64,000 bases of DNA from Campylobacter pinnipediorum subsp. caledonicus (GTDB taxonomy: Bacteria > Campylobacterota > Campylobacteria > Campylobacterales > Campylobacteraceae): the NCBI RefSeq assembly GCF_002022005.1, contig NZ_CP017258.1, forward strand, positions 992,001 through 1,056,000, given 5' to 3'. Of the stretch, positions 10,888 through 19,471 are shown piece after piece. Under the pieces are notes generated by a model. The model was given only the letters and a program-made list of their open reading frames with translations, was not told the origin of the DNA and did no database searches. A program made the translations under genes and the position numbers. Position 1 is the first letter of the stretch; each line of letters opens with the position of its first letter.

Positions 10888-12231
10888 CTAGTTGAAAAAA
10901 ATTATGTTAATCATAATAGCAAGAATGCTTATTGGTGCAACAAATTTTATAATAAAATACCATATGTTAAATACTAATTTTGTTGTATATGGAGCAAAAA
11001 GTGTTTGCAATGCCTCTTTTTTTATAATATAACCAACAAAAACAGCTCCACCTATTCCACCTATAGGAGAAAGTATATTAGAAGCAACATAATCAAGAAA
11101 ATCAAAGAAATTCTTACCAAAAAATAAAATGCTATCTCCAACATCTTTTATATATGATAATATACAAAATACCCCTATTATGAATATAGCTAAGCTAACT
11201 ATAAAAAGTGCTTTTTGTCTTTGTATTTTAAATTCCCTAATCATAAAAAACACGAATGGCTCTATAAGAGAAATAGCAGAAGTTATAGCAGCAAAACTAA
11301 GAGATATAAAAAACAAAACTGCTAATGCATTTCCAACAATACCGAGCTTTGAGAATAACGTAGGTAGCGATATAAACACAAGACCTGGTCCTTGAGAAGG
11401 CTCTCCTCCAAACTCAAATACAAATGTAAATATAATAAGCCCCATCATTATAGCAAGTAAAATATTTATAGCTACTATACTTATAGTAGATGTAACAAAG
11501 TTTGTTTCATTTGACAAAGATGCTGAATATGTAATGATAATAGACATACCTAAAGACATCGTAAAAAATGCAAGACCAAGAGCTAAAAATAGTGAATTTA
11601 AAGTTATTTTACTAAAATCAGGAATAAGCAAAAACTTAGCCGAATCAACAAATCCATCCATTGTAAAAGAATAAGCAAGCATCGCCAAAAGAGTAATAAA
11701 AAGTCCTGGCATCATCCAAAAACTAATCTTTTCGATACCGCTTTTTACGCCTTTAGAAAGTATAACGATACAAATCAAAAATGCTAATATAAAGAAAAAT
11801 ATTTGTCCATAAATATCAGTTGTTATAAAATCCATAAATAATGTTTTAGAGCTTTCAATATCACTAGGCAATGTTAAAAAAGATATATATATGTATTTTA
11901 AAACCCATCCGACTATAACAATATAATAACTAGCAATAATAGCAGCTGTAATCATAGTAAGCATGCCGAAATATCCCCATATTTTTTTATTTTTAGGAGC
12001 TAGTTTTCTAAATGAATTAACACTATCACTTTCGCTAAGCTTTCCGATACTAAGTTCCCCTAAAAATACAGGAACTCCTATTAGAAAACATATAAAAACG
12101 TAAAGCAAAACAAACGCCGATCCACCATTTTCTCCAACAATATATGGGAATTTCCAAGCACTACCAAGACCAACAGCAGATCCAGCCACTGCTAATACAT
12201 AACCTAACTTACTAAAATACTCTTTTGCCAC
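10888..12231 (-). CDS. Neurotransmitter:sodium symporter (NSS/SNF family), third of three
   Basis: This Na+-driven amino-acid importer of about 447 residues has the family's N-terminal signature GSAVGLGSAWKFPYIVGENGG and 11-12 membrane helices. I place the start at GTG 12229-12231: it has GGAGG nine bases upstream and shares one base with the preceding gene's TAG stop. A longer frame up to 12300 would lie inside the neighbour. It is the last of three tandem paralogues and directly precedes oadG. The substrate cannot be read from sequence; C. jejuni has two such genes beside pycB-pckA. Confidence 0.9.
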   Translation of the reverse strand: MAKEYFSKLGYVLAVAGSAVGLGSAWKFPYIVGENGGSAFVLLYVFICFLIGVPVFLGELSIGKLSESDSVNSFRKLAPKNKKIWGYFGMLTMITAAIIASYYIVIVGWVLKYIYISFLTLPSDIESSKTLFMDFITTDIYGQIFFFILAFLICIVILSKGVKSGIEKISFWMMPGLFITLLAMLAYSFTMDGFVDSAKFLLIPDFSKITLNSLFLALGLAFFTMSLGMSIIITYSASLSNETNFVTSTISIVAINILLAIMMGLIIFTFVFEFGGEPSQGPGLVFISLPTLFSKLGIVGNALAVLFFISLSFAAITSAISLIEPFVFFMIREFKIQRQKALFIVSLAIFIIGVFCILSYIKDVGDSILFFGKNFFDFLDYVASNILSPIGGIGGAVFVGYIIKKEALQTLFAPYTTKLVFNIWYFIIKFVAPISILAIMINIIFFN

Positions 12232-13568
12232 TAAATTATTCCTCCAATCAAAACTAAAAATACACAAACTGGCGCTACAAAACGCAATAAAAAATACCAA
12301 ATTTGAAATATATATTTTCCCATATAAGGTATAAACAATTCCTTTAAACTCTCATATTTCATAAAATATCCAACAAAGACACAAAATATAATACCGCCCA
12401 ATGGAAGCATGATATTTGAGCTTATAAAATCTAATAAATCAAAAAAACCTTTTCCAAAAAATACTAAATCATCTTTTACCCCATCTATGTTTGATAAAGC
12501 ACATAAAACTCCGAGTATATAAACAAAACTTCCTACTACAAATATAGCTTTTGTTCTTGTTAGATTGAAATTTTGTGTTAAAAATAATATACAAGGCTCA
12601 ACCATTGAAATAGCAGATGTAAGACCCGCAAAAACAAGCGCAAGAAAAAACACAAAGCATAAAATATTACCAAGGAATCCAAGCTTTGCAAATAAAGTAG
12701 GTAATGAAACAAAAGCAAGTCCTACGCCATCGGCTGGAGATGAATTAAATTCAAAAACAAATGTAAATACTATAAGTCCTATAATTATACTTATTACTAC
12801 ATTTAAAACAACAACATACAAAGATGATGTAAATAAATTTGTCTTATTATTAAGATTTGTAGAGTAACTAAGAACGGCCCCTATTCCGACGCACATAGTA
12901 AAAAAAGCAAGTCCTAAAGCCATAAAAATAGTATGAGAGTTTATCTTAGAAAAATCAGGAACCAATAAAAACTCAGCAGCCTTAGAAAAGCCATCCATAC
13001 TAAAAGAATAACCTAGCATTAACATTAAAAGTAAAAAAATTGTAGGTATTAACCATAAATTTATCTTTTCTATGCCGGCCTTAACACCTTTTGTTAATAC
13101 AAAAAAATATGCAATAAATGCTATAGTAAAATACAAAATCTGTTCAAAAGAATTTTTTGAAATAAAATCATTAAAAATCTTTCCAGAAATGGCAATATCA
13201 TTAGGCAAGGTAGAAAAAGATAAAACTACATACTTTATAACCCAACCTATTATAAGAGTATAAAATGATGCGACCAAAACACCTGTTATCATAACTATGC
13301 CGGCAAATTTCCATATATTTGGACCTTTGGTAGCTAATGTTTTAAATGCATTAACAGTATCTTTTTGTGAAATTTTACCCATAGCCATCTCAGCAAAAAA
13401 TATACTAAGACCAACAATCAAAGCAAAAATAAGATAAATAAGAACAAAAGCTGATCCACCATTAACCCCTACCATATATGGAAATTTCCAAGCATTTCCA
13501 AGACCTATGGCAGCCCCAACTATAGATAATATAAAACCTATTTTAGAAAATTTATCATTCATTTGCAT
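12231..13568 (-). CDS. Neurotransmitter:sodium symporter (NSS/SNF family), second of three
   Basis: The 445-residue protein has the NSS signature GAAIGLGNAWKFPYMVGVNGG near residue 20 and about eleven hydrophobic helices. The Na+- and substrate-binding regions of helices 1 and 6 look intact (for example ALGLAFFTMCVGIG). The ATG overlaps the preceding stop codon (TAATG); a second ATG two codons later is an alternative start. It is clearly paralogous to both neighbours but not close to identical, so the triplication is old or the copies have diverged in substrate. Expected role: amino-acid import with the Na+ gradient. Confidence 0.9.
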   Translation of the reverse strand: MQMNDKFSKIGFILSIVGAAIGLGNAWKFPYMVGVNGGSAFVLIYLIFALIVGLSIFFAEMAMGKISQKDTVNAFKTLATKGPNIWKFAGIVMITGVLVASFYTLIIGWVIKYVVLSFSTLPNDIAISGKIFNDFISKNSFEQILYFTIAFIAYFFVLTKGVKAGIEKINLWLIPTIFLLLMLMLGYSFSMDGFSKAAEFLLVPDFSKINSHTIFMALGLAFFTMCVGIGAVLSYSTNLNNKTNLFTSSLYVVVLNVVISIIIGLIVFTFVFEFNSSPADGVGLAFVSLPTLFAKLGFLGNILCFVFFLALVFAGLTSAISMVEPCILFLTQNFNLTRTKAIFVVGSFVYILGVLCALSNIDGVKDDLVFFGKGFFDLLDFISSNIMLPLGGIIFCVFVGYFMKYESLKELFIPYMGKYIFQIWYFLLRFVAPVCVFLVLIGGII

Positions 13569-14902
13569 TACTTATAAATTTGATATATCATAATTAACAA
13601 AATAGCTACAGGAGTAACAAACCTTAATAAAAAATACCAAATTTCAAAAAATGTTTTATTCATAAATGAGCTAAATAAAATATAAAGCCCATCTTTTTTG
13701 ACAACAAACCCAACAAAAAAACTAAATACTATAGCGCCAATTGGCATTATTATGTTTGATGTCAAATAATCAAGAATATCAAAAAATGGATTACCAAAAA
13801 CCTTAAATGAAGTAGGCTCATAAAATGATAATATACACATAAAACCAAGAATATAAACAAAACAAGCTATGTATAACAAAGCTCTTTTTCTGGAAATTTT
13901 TAGTTTATTTATAAGGTAAAAAGTAAAAGGCTCTATCATAGAAACAGCACTTGTTATACCAGCAAATAATAATGAGATAAAAAACATAAAAGATAAAATA
14001 TTTCCTATAATTCCTAGCTTTGCAAATAAAGTTGCAAGACTTACAAAGATAAGTCCAGGTCCGCCTTGTGTAGTATCTCCACCGTATTCAAATACAAATG
14101 TAAATACAACAAGCCCCATCATAATACCAACTAAAATATTGATAGCTATTATTGATAATGTTGATTTAACCAAGTTTGTTCCATCTGGTAAACTAGCAGC
14201 ATATGTAGGAACAGTGCAAACACCCATAGAAAGTGAAAAAAAAGCAAGCCCTAATGCTTGAAGTATGATATCAGGCGTTATTTTGCTAAAATCAGGGACA
14301 AATAAAAATGAAGCGGCTTTTATAAAACCATCACTTATTGATAAAGAATAAGCAAGCATGATTATAAGCAAAATAAAAAGACTTGGCATCATCCAAAAAT
14401 TTAACTTTTCAATACCGCTTTTTATGCCTTTTGAAACAACAAAAAAAACCATTAAAAATACAACGCTAAAACATAAAAAAGAATTAAAAAATTCATTTGA
14501 GATCAAACTATTAAATGCTTTTCCAGCCTCTTGTGTTGTAGTAGGAAGTTTATAAAAACTGAGCATAACATATTTTAAAATCCACCCTATAACAAGTAAA
14601 TAAAAAGATGCTATCAAGATGCCACCTATCATAAAAAATCCAGCTAAAGACCACTGTTTTTTGTATTTAGGTGCAAGTTTTTCAAAAGAATGCACAGGAT
14701 CTGTTTCTCCTAATTTTCCTATACTTAATTCTGCTAAAAAAGCAACAAAAGCTACAAAAAATGTGAGTAGTAGATATATAACTATAAAAGCTGAACCGCC
14801 ATTATTTCCAACCATAGTTGGAAATTTCCATGCATTTCCAAGGCCAACCGCAGAACCAGCCATAGCCAAAACAAATCCTATTTTTGAAAATTTATCTGTC
14901 AT
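13568..14902 (-). CDS. Neurotransmitter:sodium symporter (NSS/SNF family), first of three
   Basis: This 444-residue Na+-dependent amino-acid transporter has the signature GSAVGLGNAWKFPTMVGNNGG near residue 15 and the helix-6 motif ALGLAFFSLSMGV. It opens the eight-gene minus-strand operon (three symporters, oadG, oadA, oadB, pckA, CAP gene). The start ATG at 14902 has a weak GGGAG-like site just upstream, and the operon promoter should lie in the 650-bp gap before lldD. Pairing Na+ symporters with a Na+-pumping decarboxylase suggests that oxaloacetate from imported amino acids helps recharge the Na+ gradient that drives their uptake; that link is inference. Confidence 0.9.
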   Translation of the reverse strand: MTDKFSKIGFVLAMAGSAVGLGNAWKFPTMVGNNGGSAFIVIYLLLTFFVAFVAFLAELSIGKLGETDPVHSFEKLAPKYKKQWSLAGFFMIGGILIASFYLLVIGWILKYVMLSFYKLPTTTQEAGKAFNSLISNEFFNSFLCFSVVFLMVFFVVSKGIKSGIEKLNFWMMPSLFILLIIMLAYSLSISDGFIKAASFLFVPDFSKITPDIILQALGLAFFSLSMGVCTVPTYAASLPDGTNLVKSTLSIIAINILVGIMMGLVVFTFVFEYGGDTTQGGPGLIFVSLATLFAKLGIIGNILSFMFFISLLFAGITSAVSMIEPFTFYLINKLKISRKRALLYIACFVYILGFMCILSFYEPTSFKVFGNPFFDILDYLTSNIIMPIGAIVFSFFVGFVVKKDGLYILFSSFMNKTFFEIWYFLLRFVTPVAILLIMIYQIYK

Positions 14903-15554
14903 ATAACTCCCAAGATATTACTTAATACAAAAGTAACAAAATATCATAGTACGATACCATAAAAAACTTTTGTTTTATCTAAATAATAAATATTTTTTTA
15001 ATACTTTTATACACACTGTGTTTTTTTGAAACAAAAGATATTAATTATCGCGTATTTATCCCTTATATAACTATCAAGCAAATAAACTACATTAACAAAT
15101 AAAATACCATTTTATCCCGCAAAAAAATACAACAAGCAAAACTATCTATACTATAAACCCTAGTAGTGCAAAAACTAGATTTGATATAAATGTAAATAAT
15201 AAAAATGTGCTTGGTAAAAAAAATAAAAAGTAGAGAAAAATAGTTGATGTGTAAAGTTAAATTTTATTTCAAAAGTTGAGAATTTGAAAACATTTATTTA
15301 AACATGCGCACAGCTTGCTGCATCAAGCAAAACCAAGCGGTAGCAATAATAATAAAATAAATTTAGCAATTATTAATTAATCCATAATATATCTATGATG
15401 TAATTTTTAAATATAGATGGTTATAATAGCTATCTTTTTTTGATTATTAAAAAACGTTTGTTTACAATTAATAAATAAAAAATTCATTATCATTATTATT
15501 TTTAATATATAATAACAAAAAAATTATTTTTTTTATTTTTTCAAGGAGATATAA
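14903..15554. other. Long divergent intergenic region between symporter operon and lldD
   Basis: These 650 bases hold no gene I can support. They must contain the divergent promoters for the symporter/OAD operon (minus) and lldD (plus). The sequence is very A+T rich except for about 45 bases at 15301-15345, which are distinctly richer in G+C and contain an 18-codon open frame (15304-15360) with two adjacent Cys codons but no ribosome site. No tRNA, repeat array or terminator was seen. Confidence 0.5.
15482..15513 (+). promoter_or_regulatory. lldD promoter with Fur-box-like sequence
   Basis: A TATAAT -10 element lies at 15508-15513. Just upstream, 15484-15500 reads as TTATCATTATTAT, close to an iron-box pattern, where a -35 would be. 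A repressor bound there would block the promoter. Neither element is proven; AT-rich Campylobacter DNA gives such matches by chance. Confidence 0.4.
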
Positions 15555-16724
15555 ATGGGTAGACCTCAAAAACCTTTTAACATTGATGTAAGGTATCCAA
15601 GCGTAGAACATTTGCGTATAAAAGCAAAAAAAAGAATGCCTCGTTTCGCATATGATTATTTAACAGAAGGTTGTAACGATGATTTAAATGTTACTAAAAA
15701 TACATCTGAAATCAGAGAGATAGAAATGGTTTCAAGATACTTGACTGATTTTAGAGATTCAGATCCTCAAGTGGAGTTATTTGGTGAAACTTATGACGCG
15801 CCATTTGGTATAAGTGCTGTTGGGCTTCAATCTCTCATGTGGCCTAAAACTCCACAATATTTGGCTAAAGCAGCAAAAGAACACAATATACCTTTTATGC
15901 TTTCAACAGTTACAACTATGTCTATAGAAGAAACGGCTAAGATTACAGATGGTAAGTTTTGGTTTCAGCTTTACTATCCAAAAGACAAAGACCGCCGCGA
16001 AGATATTTTAAAGCGTGCATGGGATAATGGTTGCAAGGTTCTATGTCTTCTTTCTGATGTTCCTACTTTTGGTTATAGACCAAAAGATGTTTACAATGGT
16101 CTTGGTATGCCTCCTGCTATGTATATAAGAAATATATTAAACGCTATGACTAAACCAACTTGGGCCTTTGAAACACTTTTAAATGGTGGTATGCCTCGTT
16201 TTGAGACATTAGAAAAATACATGACAGAAAAGATGAATCTTCAACAACTTGGTATGTTTATGGATGATTTCTTTGATGGAAAACTAACAGTTGATAGGAT
16301 AAAAGATATTCAAGATATTTGGCCTGGAAAAATAGTCATAAAAGGTATATCAACTGTTGAAGATACCCAAACAGCTATAGATTTGGGTGTTGATGGCATC
16401 ATAGTATCTAACCACGGCGGAAGACAACTAGATGCTGGTCCAACGAGTATAAAAACGCTTCCTGATATAGTAAAAGTAGGCAAAGGTAAGATAAAAATCA
16501 TGATAGATAGTGGTATGAGAACAGGACCTGATATAGCAAGAGTTATAGCTTCTGGTGCTGAGTTTTGTTTCTTAGGAAGACCATTTATGTATGGAACTGG
16601 AGCTCTTGGCTCTAAAGGCGGCGATCAAGTAGCCCAAATCCTAAAAAGAGAGTTTATACAAGTTATGCAACAGCTAAACTGCCCTAAAGTAGAAGATCTA
16701 CCAAATTTCTTATACAAAAAATAA
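15555..16724 (+). CDS. lldD: FMN-dependent L-lactate (alpha-hydroxy acid) dehydrogenase
   Basis: The 389-residue protein belongs to the FMN alpha-hydroxy-acid dehydrogenase family. The active-site stretch SNHGGRQLD (about residue 279) holds the catalytic His and substrate-binding Arg. The FMN-binding lysine is in KIVIKGIS, the early part has RMPRFAYDYLTEG, and the late phosphate loop is MIDSGMRTGPDIARVIASGA. It would oxidise L-lactate to pyruvate and pass electrons to the quinone pool at the inner membrane. AAGGAG lies seven bases before the ATG. The gene stands alone, followed by a hairpin. LutABC and a lactate permease 2 kb away give the cell a second lactate route, so another 2-hydroxy acid remains possible as the true substrate. 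Confidence 0.85.
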   Translation: MGRPQKPFNIDVRYPSVEHLRIKAKKRMPRFAYDYLTEGCNDDLNVTKNTSEIREIEMVSRYLTDFRDSDPQVELFGETYDAPFGISAVGLQSLMWPKTPQYLAKAAKEHNIPFMLSTVTTMSIEETAKITDGKFWFQLYYPKDKDRREDILKRAWDNGCKVLCLLSDVPTFGYRPKDVYNGLGMPPAMYIRNILNAMTKPTWAFETLLNGGMPRFETLEKYMTEKMNLQQLGMFMDDFFDGKLTVDRIKDIQDIWPGKIVIKGISTVEDTQTAIDLGVDGIIVSNHGGRQLDAGPTSIKTLPDIVKVGKGKIKIMIDSGMRTGPDIARVIASGAEFCFLGRPFMYGTGALGSKGGDQVAQILKREFIQVMQQLNCPKVEDLPNFLYKK

Positions 16725-16729
16725 GATAC

Positions 16730-16754
16730 TTAGCCCACTTTTTTCGTGGGCTAA
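16730..16754 (+). terminator. Hairpin after lldD
   Basis: A 9-bp perfect stem (16730-16738 with 16746-16754) and a T-rich 7-nt loop start a few bases after the lldD stop. There is no long T run after it, so termination efficiency is uncertain. Confidence 0.65.
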
Positions 16755-16899
16755 AGCATATAAATTATATACTTATAAATTAAAAATATACTAACTTTTA
16801 ATTATCGCAATATGATTACTTTTTTATATGTATATATTTTATAATATTTTTTAATATATGCATTTTTTAGAAATTTTATAAAAATAAAATAGTTAATAG

Positions 16900-17548
16900 C
16901 ATAATAAATTTCTCTTTCATCTTCATATCTTCTGCTTTTATTATTCGCTCTTTCTTATCTAAATCTATATCTTAACATTTGGCAAACCTAGCATTGCTTG
17001 GGCGAAGAGCATAGAGTATGACATAAAACCCTGTACTCATTTATACTAGATATTAAATCTTTGAATTTATCTATATCTGTTATTGCTTTTCTTACAAAGG
17101 CAAAAATGCGTTTATAATATCTTTTCTTGTTATGTTGTTTATATCTACCGTAGCAAATTTTGGCAATATAAACCTATCAAATATGCTTTTTATCCTTTGC
17201 AGGTGCTTAGGTGTTATATCGTTTCTTGTTTTTATATACTCTTGATAAATTGTTTGAAAATCTTTGTAATTTTGCTCTTGTAAAATATCTATACCATTAT
17301 TTACTAATTTTTGTAACTCTGTTCTTTTTTTCTCTTGCTTCGCTTAAACTCATTGTTGGATATGTTCCTATTGTATGTCGCCTACGTTTATTTGTCTTTG
17401 GACTTTTATATATAAATACAAAAGTTTTATTTCCGTTCGGAGCGACTTTAACTAACATATTAAAACCATCACTTATAAAGTATGGCTTATCTTTTGGCTT
17501 TAAATTTTTGATTGATATTGCAGTTAATGTATTTGCGATTTTTGGCAT
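16900..17548 (-). pseudogene. Remnant of P4-type tyrosine recombinase (integrase)
   Basis: The intact start (17548-17330) encodes an arm-binding domain of the DUF4102 type: NTLTAISIKNLKPKDKPY, then GFNMLVKVAPNG and the GTYPTMSLSEAREK motif. At a seven-A tract (17325-17331 on the complement) the frame breaks. Translating the other frames recovers ELQKLVNNGIDI, YIKTRNDITPKHLQRIK, VDINNITRKDII, then after further shifts LISSINEYRG, FAQAMLGLPNV and DLDKKERIIKAEDMKMKEK, which is the core domain up to the first catalytic region. The catalytic Tyr end is gone. It lies 190 bp past the 3' end of tRNA-Ser in the same direction, the typical setting of such integrases, so an island once inserted here and has been mostly lost. 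Confidence 0.8.
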
Positions 17549-17737
17549 ATTTTATCCTTTACTTGTTGACTAAATGCAAAATTTAACTAATTATTTTTTA
17601 GTAGTCAATAAAACAGTCAACAAAAAAATATTAAAAGAATTGAAAAGCATAGCAAAGCATTGAAAGGTATAAAGGCTTTAAAAGTTCGATTTTATAAGGC
17701 TTTGTGAAAGGTTTTGAAAGGTATTTAAAAGTATTAG

Positions 17738-17827
17738 TGGCGGACAGAGAGGGATTTGAACCCTCGAGCCCCGTTAAGAGCTGCACCCTTAGCAGGGGTG
17801 TGGTTTCAGCCACTCACCCATCTGTCC
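17738..17827 (-). tRNA. tRNA-Ser (anticodon GCT)
   Basis: Ninety bases fold as a class II tRNA: acceptor stem GGACAGA/TCTGTCC, an anticodon arm with GCT in the loop CTGCTAA, an extended variable arm and a T loop TTCAAAT. CCA is encoded at the 3' end (17738-17740). It reads AGC/AGT serine codons. Its 3' end faces the integrase remnant and was probably the attachment site. Confidence 0.97.
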
Positions 17828-17959
17828 ATTACCAAAGATGAATTGAGATTATAGCTAAATAACATAATTTTTTGCTTAAATTTTTAATTATTTTATAATT
17901 TTATTTTATAAATACAAAAATATATTATAAAATAATCATATAAAATTATATTTTTTTGA

Positions 17960-17965
17960 TATAAT
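17960..17965 (+). promoter_or_regulatory. -10 element of the TraT-like gene
   Basis: TATAAT preceded by a run of T and a TG-like extension (TTTTTTTGATATAAT) is the usual Campylobacter sigma-70 promoter form. It lies about 50 nt upstream of the start codon at 18016. Confidence 0.65.
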
Positions 17966-18015
17966 CTTTGCATTGGATATCAATCTAAAATTTAAAACGT
18001 TAAGGAAATAAAGTA

Positions 18016-18789
18016 ATGAAATCAGTAAAAATTATAACATCGGTGGCATTAGCTTCTGTATTATTTGTTGGTTGTGCAACAATTCAATTACAAACAAATG
18101 CAAAAATGAGCCAAAGCATATTTATAAATCCTGTCGCTAGTAGCAAAAAGTTAATTTTTATTGCGACAAAAAATACAAGTGGCCAAAATGTAAACATACA
18201 AAATCAAATAGAAAATCTTTTAACACAAAGAGGCTATAAAATAGTAGATGATCCGGAAATGGCAACATATATTTTAATGAGCAATATACTTTACTGTGAT
18301 AAAAAAAGCGAAAATAATGCAGCTGGAGCCGCAGTAACAGGTGGAGCGATAGGAAGTAGCATTGGCGCATATAACCATGGCTCTATAACAGGAACTATTG
18401 CAGGTGGAGCTATAGGAGCTGCAGTAACAGGCATAATAGGAAAACTAACAGAAGATACAATATACCAAATGCAAGTTGATATTATCGTAAGAGAAAAAGC
18501 AAAAGGAAAAGTTACTGCAAACAAAGGAAATGTTTCTGGTCAAGCAAGTGTAGCTGATAAAAGAAAATCAGGATTTTTAAATGAATTTGGTGGAGAAATA
18601 AGAAGAGATGAGGCTAGTGGAAACTTTAATTCAAACTCAACAAATTATGACAACCAAGTATTTGAAAGAGATTATGTAGAACAAAAAACAACAATTTTTG
18701 CAGAAGCTACAAAAAGTGGTCTTAATTTAAACGAGGCTATACCAATCCTAGAAAACAAAATAGCTTCACAAATAGCTGGATTGTTTTAA
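18016..18789 (+). CDS. TraT-family outer-membrane lipoprotein (complement resistance-like)
   Basis: The 257-residue protein starts with a lipoprotein signal peptide whose lipobox is LFVGC (Cys about 19). The mature part follows the TraT pattern: early IQLQTNAKMSQSIFINP, IFIATKNTSG, a glycine/alanine-rich double hydrophobic stretch around residues 100-145 (GGAIGSSIGAY, GGAIGAAVTGIIG) and a C-terminal segment with ERDYVEQKT. TraT of F-like plasmids sits in the outer membrane and mediates surface exclusion and serum resistance. No conjugation genes are nearby; the neighbours are a tRNA with a decayed integrase and lactate genes, so this is a chromosomal relative, perhaps brought in by the lost island. 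AAGGAAA precedes the ATG. Confidence 0.85.
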   Translation: MKSVKIITSVALASVLFVGCATIQLQTNAKMSQSIFINPVASSKKLIFIATKNTSGQNVNIQNQIENLLTQRGYKIVDDPEMATYILMSNILYCDKKSENNAAGAAVTGGAIGSSIGAYNHGSITGTIAGGAIGAAVTGIIGKLTEDTIYQMQVDIIVREKAKGKVTANKGNVSGQASVADKRKSGFLNEFGGEIRRDEASGNFNSNSTNYDNQVFERDYVEQKTTIFAEATKSGLNLNEAIPILENKIASQIAGLF

Positions 18790-18798
18790 TAACCAAAA

Positions 18799-18821
18799 AA
18801 AGGGCTTTTTAAAAGCCCTTT
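18799..18821. terminator. Bidirectional terminator between traT-like gene and lutC
   Basis: An inverted repeat (AAAGGGCTTTT with AAAAGCCCTTT) lies between two convergent genes, with A and T runs on either side. It should work in both directions. Confidence 0.85.
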
Positions 18822-18826
18822 AAATT

Positions 18827-19471
18827 TTAGTATACTATAACATATGCTATCTGAGAGCCGTGAACACCTATAATAGTTTGAAGCTCTATATCTGCTGTTC
18901 TAGATGGACCAGTTATAAAGATTGTATTTGTTGGCAACCTTCCACCCTCTTCTTCCTTAACTTTATGCAAAGCCTCGCTCAAGCTTTTAACTATAGTATC
19001 TTTTTTAACAAGCATTACACATATTTTTGGAGATAAGCTCATCATTCTTGGCTGAGTCTTGCTAGAAGCTATACAACAAGTACCATGAGAGCTAACAGCA
19101 TATCTTGCACTTATAATAGACATATCAAAATCAAAAATTTGTTGTTTAAACTGCTCAATAGGCTTATCGAATTTAAATTTCTTTTCTATATCTAAAGTTT
19201 CTGCATCGAAAGGGAGTTTTTCATCTGAATATATAAGATGTTTTGCGCCTTCTTTTTTGATTATGCCATTGATTTCCTCAGCTAATTTATCTTCAGTTGT
19301 TTTTATAACAATCGATCTATTTTCTGTGATTCTATCTATAAATTCCTTATACATATCGCCACTTGGCTCTCTTTTAATAAACTGAACTGGATCTGCTGTT
19401 GGAGCGTCATCAATCATTTGCATATTATGCTTACCACTTCTTATGCGGTGTAAAATTTCTTCTTTACTCAT
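18827..19471 (-). CDS. lutC: Lactate utilization protein C (LUD domain)
   Basis: This 214-residue protein of the YkgG/LutC family has the LUD domain ending FITGPSRTADIELQTIIGVHGS, the conserved signature of the group. It is the third part of the LutABC complex that oxidises L-lactate to pyruvate. Its start overlaps the end of lutB by 8 nt, the order A-B-C is the standard one, and a permease lies upstream in the same operon. C. jejuni uses a similar three-gene system for L-lactate growth. Confidence 0.93.
   Translation of the reverse strand: MSKEEILHRIRSGKHNMQMIDDAPTADPVQFIKREPSGDMYKEFIDRITENRSIVIKTTEDKLAEEINGIIKKEGAKHLIYSDEKLPFDAETLDIEKKFKFDKPIEQFKQQIFDFDMSIISARYAVSSHGTCCIASSKTQPRMMSLSPKICVMLVKKDTIVKSLSEALHKVKEEEGGRLPTNTIFITGPSRTADIELQTIIGVHGSQIAYVIVY

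Noticed and set aside
12232-12300. Upstream extension of the third symporter
   Set aside because: It lies within the second symporter gene; the GTG at 12231 has GGAGG and begins the protein at the usual family position.
17083-17573. Plus-strand frames of 66 and 120 codons near the tRNA
   Set aside because: They are antisense to the readable integrase remnant and have no recognisable domain.
17631-17813. 60-codon minus-strand frame
   Set aside because: It runs through the tRNA-Ser gene.
18016-18789. Integrated conjugative plasmid suggested by the TraT match
   Set aside because: No relaxase, mating-pair or replication genes are present in the window, and the neighbouring genes are metabolic.
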